NCBI GenBank assembly: GCA_963795485.1
Contig: CAWCIL010000002.1
Span: 1-64,000 of the forward strand
DNA length: 64,000 bases
Origin: AP-15 sp963795485
Lineage (GTDB): Bacteria > Pseudomonadota > Alphaproteobacteria > ATCC43930 > CGMCC-115725
Direction: 5' to 3'
A program made the translations under genes and the position numbers. Below the pieces are notes generated by a model. That model saw only the letters and a list, made by a program, of their open reading frames with translations. It was not told the origin of the DNA and searched no databases. Below are positions 57,441 to 64,000 of the stretch, piece after piece (position 1 is the first letter of the stretch; every line of letters begins with the position of its first letter).

Positions 57441-58574
57441 TCTGCCTATCCAGATAGCACAGGTTCACTTAATGTTCTTGCCGACCTGTTCGTTCGTGAG
57501 TAGAATCCGCGAATGGATCATGGAGGCGTGGATGGGCGGGTTACTCGAGTTTGTGTCTCGGTTCGGCTCGGAAGAGCAGTGCATCGAGCATCTCGCCGGG
57601 CTTCGCTGGCCGGGTGGCTACGTCTGCGCGAAGTGCGGCGGCCGCGAGGCTTGGCGCCTGAAGGGGCGGCGGCCACGGGTCTACGAGTGCGGCACTTGCC
57701 ATCATCAGGAATCGGTGACCTCAGGGACCGTGTTCCACCGGACGCAGACGGACCTGCCGAAATGGTTCCTCGCCGCCTATCTGCTGGGCCGCGACAAGCG
57801 CGGGGTCTCGGCCAAGTTTCTGCAGCGTGAGCTGGGCGTCGCCTACCAGACGGCCTGGACGATAGCGCACAAGCTGCGCCACGCCCTCAGCGAGGATCCC
57901 GCTCACCCGCTCAGCGGCTTTCTCGAAGCGGACGAGAGCTTCATCGGCGGCAGGGGCGATCCGTCAAGTCCTGGACGAAGCACGGAAAACCCCGACAAGA
58001 GCCTGGTCGTCGTGGCGGTCGAGAAGGTGCCGGCGCCCAAGAACAAGAAGGGCAAGCACGGCCACGCGGTGAAGCGCCAGCACGGCTTCTATGCCGGGAA
58101 TGCCCGCATCGCCGTGCTGCCGGCCGCGACCGGCGCCGAGCTCGGGGCGTTCCTCAAGGCCAATATCGAGGCTCGCTCGCACCTCCTGACCGACGGCTTC
58201 AAAGGATACCAGGGGCGCGACGCCACCCTTGGCGAACACCTGAAACACACCCCGGTGACCCAGGGCGCCGGCGCCAATGCGGGCGAATTCTTCCCGATCA
58301 TCCATACGCTCTTCAGCAACATCAAAGCCTGGCTGGTCGGAACCCATCACGGCGTCAGCGCCAAGCACCTGCCGCGCTACCTCCGGGAATGGGCGTATCG
58401 CTTCAACCGACGCAACCTGCCCGAGGGCCTCGACCGGTATCTCATCCGGCGCGCTGTCGAATGCGCCACGATAACCTATGACCAGCTCACGGCCGGCGGT
58501 ATGGCAGCCGGGGCTACGCGAAACCGACGGATGCCCGTGACAGTTGCCGAACCTGTGCTAGCTGGATAGGGAGA
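57441..58574 (+). mobile_element. IS1595-family insertion sequence, copy 2, in sspA
   Basis: 1134 bases with ends TCTGCCTATCCAGATAGC and GCTGGATAGGGAGA, flanked by an exact 8-base duplication CCGCGTGG (57433-57440 and 58575-58582). Excision would rejoin the cysteine desulfurase as APSAW-IHCDATQ in frame. It is the same element as 35318-36451. Confidence 0.95.
57472..58569 (+). CDS. IS1595 transposase, copy 2
   Basis: Up to 365 residues, nearly identical to copy 1, with the zinc ribbon (YVCAKCGGREAW, YECGTCHHQE) and the ISXO2-like DDE domain (LEADESFIGG, DGFKGYQGRD, HHGVSAKHL). The probable start is MEAWMGGLLEFVSRFGSEEQ. Intact, so it could also act on copy 1. Confidence 0.9.
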   Translation: MFLPTCSFVSRIREWIMEAWMGGLLEFVSRFGSEEQCIEHLAGLRWPGGYVCAKCGGREAWRLKGRRPRVYECGTCHHQESVTSGTVFHRTQTDLPKWFLAAYLLGRDKRGVSAKFLQRELGVAYQTAWTIAHKLRHALSEDPAHPLSGFLEADESFIGGRGDPSSPGRSTENPDKSLVVVAVEKVPAPKNKKGKHGHAVKRQHGFYAGNARIAVLPAATGAELGAFLKANIEARSHLLTDGFKGYQGRDATLGEHLKHTPVTQGAGANAGEFFPIIHTLFSNIKAWLVGTHHGVSAKHLPRYLREWAYRFNRRNLPEGLDRYLIRRAVECATITYDQLTAGGMAAGATRNRRMPVTVAEPVLAG

Positions 58575-58965
58575 CCGCGTGGATCCATTGCGACGCCACA
58601 CAGGCCGTAGGCAAGATTCCCGTCGATTTGGACGAGATGCTCTGGGACGTAGATCTGGTCTCTCTCTCGGCCCATAAGTTCCACGGTCCAAAAGGCATTG
58701 GTGCCCTGTTGTAGACGCTCTGGCGCTTCGTGGGATTTGTATTGCCACTGGTTCAGCATGCTTAGCGGGTTCCGATGCGCCGTCGCACGTACTCACAGCG
58801 ATGGATTTATCCTATAGTCAGGCAAAAAGTACTATCCGGGTCAGCCTGTCGCACGAAACCACCGATATCGAGATCAACTTGGCGTTGGCGGAACTGGTCG
58901 AGAGTGTGGTCTCAATGCGCCGATCATAGCTTCGCTGACTTACGGCCGTCAGCGAGCGCTTACTG

Positions 58966-59226
58966 TCACCCCCACAAAGAGGACAGAGGCGCCGCGGCCA
59001 GCTTGTTGCCGAAGGGCACGAGATCGGCGCTGTCGTAGAGCACGACGCCAAAGGCAAATCGGTCCTTGCACGCCTCCGCCAATGTACGCAGGCCGGCGAA
59101 GTCGCCGGATTTCACCGTGGCCGCAGCCTTCACCTCGATGCCGACGATCATGCCGTCGTCGCGCTCCAAAACGATGTCCACCTCGTGCATCTGCTGGTCG
59201 CGGAAATGATACGCCGTCAGCCGCAG
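58966..59226 (-). pseudogene. C-terminal fragment of a DUF4143 ATPase
   Basis: About 85 residues: TAYHFRDQQMHEVDIVLERD, GMIVGIEVKAAATVKSGDFA, CKDRFAFGVVLYDSADLVPF and the typical ending KLAAAPLSSLWG. This is the restriction-nuclease-like C-terminal domain of AAA_14/DUF4143 proteins. The ATPase half is missing, cut off by the IS3 end at 59227. Confidence 0.75.
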
Positions 59227-59291
59227 TGAGGTGACCCCCTGAAACTCGTCCAGGCGAAGGTAGAGTCCGGCCCCATGGAAGGGGACGGACG

Positions 59292-59559
59292 ATGAAGCGA
59301 GGGCAGGTTCACGGAAGAGCAGATCATCGCGGTGCTGCGGGAGCAGGAGGCCGGGGTTCCGACGGCGGAGGTGTGCCGCAAGCACGGGGTTAGCTCGGCG
59401 ACATTTTATAAATGGAAGGCCAAGTTCGGCGGTCTTGATGTGTCCGAGGCCAAGCGGCTGCGGTCGCTGGAGGATGAGAACGGCCGGCTGAAGCGGATGC
59501 TGGCCGATGCCATGCTCGACAACGCCGCGCTGAAGGATCTTCTGGGAAAAAAGTGGTGA
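59292..59559 (+). pseudogene. IS3 OrfA, frameshifted near the start
   Basis: The helix-turn-helix protein should begin MKRGRFTEEQIIAVLREQEA, but a GGG run at 59300-59302 carries one base too many, shifting the first six codons. From IIAVLREQEAGVPTAEVCRK on the sequence is normal, ending AALKDLLGKKW. An internal start at 59332 would give a shortened protein. Confidence 0.8.
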
Positions 59560-60485
59560 TGCCCGCCGCGCGACGGGAGGCGACGACGTATCTGCGTCAG
59601 ACCTTCGAGATGAGCGAGCGGCGGGCCTGCCGGGTGATCGGGACCGACCGGACAAGCGTGCGTTATCGAGGCGTGCGAGCCGACGACGGGGCGTTGCGCG
59701 AGCGGCTGAAAGCCCTGGCCCAGGAGCGAAGACGGTTCGGCTACCGTCGCCTGCCCGTGTTGTTGCGGCGCGAGGGACATCCCGTCAACAGGAAGCGGGT
59801 CCAGCGGCTCTACCGTGAGGAGCGGTTGATGGTGCGCCGACGGGGCGGCCGCAAGCGGGCGATGGGAACACGGCGGCCGATGGTGACGCCGCTGGCACCC
59901 GACCAGCGCTGGAGCCTGGACTTTGTCTCGGACCAGCTGACCGACGGCCGGCGCTTCCGCATCCTGGCCGTGGTCAACGACTGCACTCGAGAATGCCTGG
60001 CCCTGGTCGTCGATACCTCGATCTCGGGCCGGCGCGTGGCCCGGGAGCTGGACGATATCGTGCGCTGGCGAGGGCGACGCCCGGACACAATCGTCAGCGA
60101 CAACGGCACCGAGCCGACCTCGAACGCCATCCTCGGCTGGGCGGACGAGACCGGCGTCGGCTGGCACTACATGGCGCCCGGCAAACCGCAGCAGAACGGG
60201 TTCATCGAGAGCTTCAACGGCAGGCTGCGCGACGAGCTGCTCAACGAGACGTTGTTCAGATCGCTGCCGCACGCCCGTGCCGCGCTCGAGGCCTGGCGAC
60301 GCGATTACAACGAGGAGCGACCGCATTCCAGGCTCGGTTGGATGACGCCTCGGGGCTACGCCAGCGCCCTCATCGGCGAGGTCGGCCGGGACGCTGCGCT
60401 ACGCTCGGGCTCCGCGCCCCGGCCTCTTGCCACCCACGAAACAGAAGGTTCAAATCAACCCCGGACTCTCGTTCCGACTGGATGA
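59553..60485 (+). CDS. IS3 OrfB (DDE transposase)
   Basis: 310 residues with the rve integrase core: WSLDFVSDQLTDGRRF (D), TIVSDNGTEPTSNAILGW (D) and QNGFIESFNGRLRDELLNE (E). It overlaps orfA by 7 bases, so the fused transposase is made by frameshifting in this family. It runs almost to the right end of the IS. Confidence 0.9.
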   Translation: MVMPAARREATTYLRQTFEMSERRACRVIGTDRTSVRYRGVRADDGALRERLKALAQERRRFGYRRLPVLLRREGHPVNRKRVQRLYREERLMVRRRGGRKRAMGTRRPMVTPLAPDQRWSLDFVSDQLTDGRRFRILAVVNDCTRECLALVVDTSISGRRVARELDDIVRWRGRRPDTIVSDNGTEPTSNAILGWADETGVGWHYMAPGKPQQNGFIESFNGRLRDELLNETLFRSLPHARAALEAWRRDYNEERPHSRLGWMTPRGYASALIGEVGRDAALRSGSAPRPLATHETEGSNQPRTLVPTG

Positions 60486-60503
60486 AAAACGGGGGTCACC
60501 TCA

Positions 60504-60557
60504 GTGACGGGTCGGAAGCTGAGAGAGACTCTCGGCGCCCGTCGCGGAGAAGCCGAG
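60504..60557 (+). promoter_or_regulatory. Leader of parB copy 2 (leader motif A), cut by IS3
   Basis: GTGACGGG (60504-60511) pairs with CCCGTCGC (60538-60545), enclosing CTGAGAG-AGA-CTCTCGG (60519-60535). The pairing plan is the same as in front of parB copy 1 and ardC, with base changes on both sides of the helices. The IS3 ends exactly at its first base. Confidence 0.6.
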
Positions 60558-62644
60558 ATGGCTGAAAAGATCACGCGGAGCGCGGCGCGCGACATTCCAT
60601 TCAACAAGCTCGTTCTCTCCAAGTCCAACGTCCGACGAAATCAAGGCGGGTGTCTCGATCGAGGAACTCGCCCAGGATATCGTCCGTCGCACGCTGCTGC
60701 AGAGCCTCACGGTCCGGCCGGTGTGCGATGCGGACGGCAACGAGACCGGCCTGTTCGAGGTCCCGGCTGGTGGGCACCGCTACCGGGCGCTGGAATTGCG
60801 TGTCAGACAGAAACGGCTTGCCAAGACCGCACCGGTCCCATGCATCGTGCGTGAGAGCGGCATCGCAGAGGAAGACTTGCTGGCCGAGAACATCCAGCGC
60901 GCGCCGCTGCATCCGCTCGACCAGTTCCGCGCCTTCCTGGCGCTGCGCGAGAAAGGGCAGTCCGAGGAGGAGATCGCCGCGGCATTCTTTGTGTCGGTGG
61001 CAGTCGTCAAGCAGCGGCTGAGGCTCGCATCGGTGTCGCCGACGCTGCTGGACATCTATGCCGAGGACCGCCTGACGCTCGATCATTCGCGCCAGGAGCA
61101 AGTGTGGGAGGCGCTCCAGCGCTCCTACACCAAGGAAGCCTACATGATCCGTCGCCTGCTGACCGAAGGCGCGGTCCGGGCGAGCGACAAGCGGGCGCAG
61201 TTCACTGGCATTGAAGCGTACGAAGCTGCCGGCGGCGCGGTGCTACGCGATCTGTTTCAGGGTGACGACGGCGGTTGGCTGCAGGATGTTGCGCTCGTCG
61301 GTCGCCTCGTTGCCGAAAAGCTGGAGGAAGAAGCCGAGACCATCCGCGCTGAAGGCTGGAAGTGGATCGAGGTCGCACCCGAGTTTCCCTACGGCCATAC
61401 CTACAGCTTGCGGCAACTTCGCGGCGACCCCGCGCCGCTGACGTACGAAGAGGAAGCGGCGCGCGATGCGCTCCAGGCGGAACACGACCGTATCGAAGCG
61501 ACCTATGCCGAAGCCGAAGAACTTCCCGATGACGCCGATCAGCGGCTTGGCGAGATCGAGACGGCGCTTGCCGCTTTTGACGAGCGGCCGGTTCGCTTCG
61601 AACCCTTCGATATCGGCCGTGCCGGCGCTTTCATCAGCATCGATGGCGGCGGCCATCTCCGCGTGGAGCGCGGCTACGTCCGACCCGAGGACGAGGCGCC
61701 GGTAGAGCCGGACCTTGTCGCCGCAGCGGAGCCCGCCCCATCGCAGATTATGCCCGCGCAGGAGGAGAGCGACGGCAAAACGGTTTCTTCAAACTCCACC
61801 AGCTTGGCCGAGGTTGATGAGGATGAAGGTTCAAAGCCAATCCCCGATCGGTTGATGACCGAGCTCACCGCCTACCGGACGCTAGCGCTGCGCCAGGCGC
61901 TCGGCGAGCAGCCGGATATCGCCTTCCTCGCCGCCCTCCATGCCCTGTGCATCAAGGTCTTTTATCGCTATACGGTTCACACCTGCCTTGAACTCGATCT
62001 GAAGAACGTCGGCTTTGGCGCCCAAGCGCCCGGCCTCAGCGACACCGCGCTCGCCGCCAGCCTCGATCGCCGGCATCGGGCGTGGATCGATGCTTTGCCG
62101 CAGGAGCCGGCGGAGTTGTGGGACGTGCTCACCGCGTTCGACCGCGATAGCCGTGAGGCGTTGCTTGCGCACTGCGTGTCGCTATCGGTCAACGCGATGC
62201 TTGACCCGTACACGCGACGGCCGCAGGCCCTTGCCCATGCCGATCGCTTGGCAAAAGCGCTCGATCTCGACCCGCTTGCTTCCGGGGTGGATACCGACGG
62301 TTGACAACTACCTCGGACGGGTCACCAAGGCGCGCATCGTCGCCGCGGTCAGCGAGGCACGCGACAATGAAGCAGCGCGGTCGATCGCTCACCTGAAGAA
62401 GGGCGAGATGGCCGAGGCCGCGCAAACTTTGCTCGTCGGCTCGGGCTGGCTGCCGGAGCCATTGCGCACACCCCGGCGCGCCACGCCAACGTCCGTGACG
62501 AACGAACTAAACGTCGCCGAGCGCCCCGAAGCGGTCGGCGTAGAAGCGGCGGCAGACGGCCAGGAAACGGTCATGGTCGAGACCGAGTCTTTGGCCGACG
62601 ATGATCCGGTCGTGGCCGCGCTGCACGTGGACGCAGCCGAGTAG
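60558..62644 (+). pseudogene. ParB/Spo0J-like protein (backbone copy 2), frameshifted
   Basis: Paralogue of the gene at 25796-27909. It begins MAEKITRSAARDIPFNKLVL; an extra A in an AAA run near 60638 breaks the frame, and the ParB domain continues as AGVSIEELAQDIVRRTLLQS. The middle (EEEIAAAFFVSVAVVKQRLR, GDDGGWLQDVALVGRLVAEK) is clean. About ten residues present in copy 1 (EQLMAFTVTS) are missing in frame near 61080. A GGGG run near 62285 causes a second break before PTVDNYLGRVTKARIVAAVS. The C-terminus is acidic. A strong terminator follows. Confidence 0.8.
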
Positions 62645-62668
62645 CAGAGCAGCAACAGGCCAGACGTT

Positions 62669-62699
62669 GGGCCCGCCGGCAACGGCGGGCCCCTTTTTT
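62669..62699 (+). terminator. Strong rho-independent terminator after parB copy 2
   Basis: GGGCCCGCCG-GCAA-CGGCGGGCCC is a perfect 10-base stem with a stable GCAA loop, followed by CTTTTTT. It separates parB copy 2 from the Toprim gene. Confidence 0.9.
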
Positions 62700-62717
62700 C
62701 GTCTCTCGGAGCGCGCT

Positions 62718-63782
62718 ATGAGCAAGAATGCCTCTGAGCTTGCGCGCTGCCTTACCGACCGGGCCGAAGCGGTGTGCCGACATTACCTGTCCAATGGCCG
62801 CCGCGCAGGCGGCTACTGGTTGGTCGGCGACGTGCACAACACACCAGGACGCTCGATGTTCGTCCGGTTGAAGGAATTGTCGAAAGGGCCGGTTGGTAAA
62901 TGGACCGACGCCGCCACCGGCGAGCACGGCGACCTGCTTGACGTCATCCGGGGAAGCTCCGGTCTGATCGACTTTCATGACGTTGCCGATGAGGCTCGCC
63001 ACTTCCTCTGCTCGCCGAATCCCCAACAGTATCCGGATCGTCCTCGATCGAGGACTGCCGGGGCGCCCACCGGATCGCCGGAGGCGGCGAGGCGGCTCTT
63101 CGGAATGTCACAGCCGATTGCCCGGACGCTCGGAGAAACCTATTTGCGTGATCGCGGCATCACGCCTCTGCACGACGATGGCGCGCTGCGCTTTCATCCG
63201 CGCTGCTATTACCGGCCCGACGAGTATTCGCCGACCGAGACCTGGCCGGCGATGATCGCTCCCGTGACCGATCTCGACGGCCGGATCACCGGCGCGCACC
63301 GCACCTGGCTCGATCCCGAAGGCTTCCATCCGGTTCGCCTCGGCAAGGCGCCGCTCGACACGCCGCGACGCGCAATGGGCGACCTTCTGGGCAACGCCGT
63401 GCGCTTTGGTATGGCGAACGAAGTACTCGCGGCCGGCGAGGGCATCGAAACCATGCTGTCGCTGCGCTGCGTGCTGCCGACCCTGCCAATGGCCGCCGCG
63501 CTCTCGGCCAACCATCTCGTCGCTCTGGTGCCACCGCCTACACTACGGCGGCTCTACATCGCGCGCGACAATGATGCGGCTGGCGAGATAGGCGCAACGG
63601 CGTTGACCGAACGCGCCGAGGCAACCGGCGTCGAGACCATCGTGTGGATGCCCAAGCGTGGCGACTTCAACGAGGATCTGCGCGCCTTTGGCCTCGACGC
63701 TTTTCGGGCTGCGCTGAGGATTCAGCTCGTTCCGGAGGATGTCACCCGCTTCATGCTCCTGGCGCCAGTCGAGACGGGCTGA
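62718..63782 (+). CDS. Toprim-domain primase-like protein (backbone copy 2)
   Basis: 354 residues, intact, and the reference for the broken copy 1. The N-terminus (LTDRAEAVCRHYLSNGRRAG, YWLVGDVHNTPGRSMFVRL) is followed by GKWTDAATGEHGDLLDVIRG, a DUF7146-like core (FHPRCYYRPDEYSPTE) and the Toprim domain: LAAGEGIETMLSLRCVLP (Glu) and RLYIARDNDAAGEIGATALT (Asp-x-Asp). It is probably involved in replication or transfer of the element. Its ATG at 62718 follows CGGAG. Confidence 0.85.
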   Translation: MSKNASELARCLTDRAEAVCRHYLSNGRRAGGYWLVGDVHNTPGRSMFVRLKELSKGPVGKWTDAATGEHGDLLDVIRGSSGLIDFHDVADEARHFLCSPNPQQYPDRPRSRTAGAPTGSPEAARRLFGMSQPIARTLGETYLRDRGITPLHDDGALRFHPRCYYRPDEYSPTETWPAMIAPVTDLDGRITGAHRTWLDPEGFHPVRLGKAPLDTPRRAMGDLLGNAVRFGMANEVLAAGEGIETMLSLRCVLPTLPMAAALSANHLVALVPPPTLRRLYIARDNDAAGEIGATALTERAEATGVETIVWMPKRGDFNEDLRAFGLDAFRAALRIQLVPEDVTRFMLLAPVETG

Positions 63783-64000
63783 GCAGCAGCAGTTCGGGGG
63801 TCGCCATGGCCGTCTGACAAGGCCGTATAGCCGGACAGAAATCCGCCCCTTGGCCTTCTAGAGGGCGATCGGACGGCATCCGGCGCGGCCCGGCAACGGC
63901 GGCGCCGGTTATTTTGCGCCGGCGGCAGAGCCGCCTTTGCATCGCGAAGCAAAATAGCCGGGCTTCGCCATCCTCCGCTGATGCTAAGGCCCTCCGCTGC
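63783..64000 (+). promoter_or_regulatory. Leader at the right edge (leader motif B)
   Basis: CCGGTTATTTTGC (63905-63917) pairs with GCAAAATAGCCGG (63949-63961), with a GGCGGC-AGA-GCCGCC hairpin inside (63921-63935). A GCCATCCTCCGCTG block follows. TGGCCTTCTAGAGGGCGATC (63851-63870) matches the leader of the DUF2493 gene at 17475-17792. By analogy a DUF2493 gene should follow outside the window. Confidence 0.55.

Larger units (their letters stand above)
56921..58929 (+). pseudogene. sspA: SspA/DndA-like cysteine desulfurase, IS-interrupted and deleted
   Basis: PLP enzyme of the NifS/IscS type, the sulfur donor for phosphorothioation. The N-terminal part (MIKAYLDNNATTKPASA, VLTSGASEANSWVFAAAERV, FVISAVEHSSVLSAGRAAVH) ends at RAPSAW, where IS1595 sits. 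Beyond the IS the sequence resumes as IHCDATQAVGKIPVD and the PLP-lysine region LSAHKFHGPKGIGAL (58583-58711), then meets a TAG. A third piece (58716-58929) holds the catalytic-Cys loop (TGSACLAGSDAPSHVLTAMD) to the C-terminus. About 140 expected residues are missing between pieces two and three. The first part is read in frame from sspH with no stop between. Confidence 0.8.
59227..60503 (+). mobile_element. IS3-family (IS407-like) insertion sequence
   Basis: 1277 bases with ends TGAGGTGACCCCC and GGGGGTCACCTCA. The flanks (CAG on the left, GTG on the right) do not form a target duplication. The left flank is a truncated DUF4143 gene and the right flank is the parB copy 2 leader, so a deletion or recombination through this IS probably joined unrelated DNA. 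Confidence 0.85.

Noticed and set aside
58716..58929. Separate small gene
   Set aside because: It is the C-terminal catalytic-Cys segment of the interrupted cysteine desulfurase.
1..64000. CRISPR array or rRNA genes
   Set aside because: No regularly spaced repeats or rRNA-like sequence seen on either strand.

Overview
The window is high-GC accessory DNA from an alphaproteobacterium. The evidence is a GTTC-N7-GTTC LexA box in front of imuA-imuB-dnaE2, a tRNA-Gly 3' fragment used as an attachment site, and a set of 'domain of unknown function' genes (DUF736, DUF2493, DUF6878, DUF6915, DUF6927, ArdC, ParB-like, strawberry-notch helicase) common on plasmids and integrative elements of that class. 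It reads as mobile-element backbone with layered defence cargo rather than core chromosome. There is no rRNA, complete tRNA or CRISPR array.

Layout. 0.5-6.1 kb: a three-gene ABC-3C conflict system (nuclease effector, middle component, DUF3732 ATPase) followed by an OLD-type nuclease, all frameshifted. 6.2-9.3 kb: small leftward DNA-binding genes (DUF2285/RovC type, XRE with a palindromic operator) and two SRAP (YedK-like) proteins. 9.4-14.9 kb: the SOS mutasome imuA-imuB-dnaE2, intact. 15.0-29.5 kb: leftward backbone genes, several preceded by what look like structured leader RNAs. 29.8-36.5 kb: an IS630-family element, a Gabija pair (gajB frameshifted), a Cys-rich unknown and an IS1595-family element. 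36.5-41.2 kb: an intact, tightly overlapping operon of a Fic-like protein, a SIR2-APAZ protein and a short Argonaute, preceded by a phased repeat array. 41.2-43.0 kb: a tyrosine integrase, its att site in the tRNA-Gly 3' end, and a second tRNA-like remnant. 43.2-58.9 kb: a DNA-phosphorothioation module that fits sspBCD-sspFGH plus an sspA-like cysteine desulfurase, broken by an IS21 element in sspH, an IS1595 copy in the desulfurase, a nonsense codon, frameshifts and apparent deletions. 58.9-60.5 kb: a DUF4143 fragment and an IS3 element. 60.5-64 kb: a second, diverged copy of the ParB/Toprim backbone, transcribed rightward.

How it fits together. The cargo between 29.8 and 60.5 kb lies between two backbone modules pointing away from each other. 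Defence genes of at least five kinds are present, but by sequence only the Fic/SIR2-APAZ/Argonaute operon looks fully intact. gajA and sspG are intact genes inside broken systems. Single-base frameshifts are very common, including in both copies of the ParB gene, so either the region is decaying or the assembly has uncorrected indels. This should be settled before calling any locus dead.
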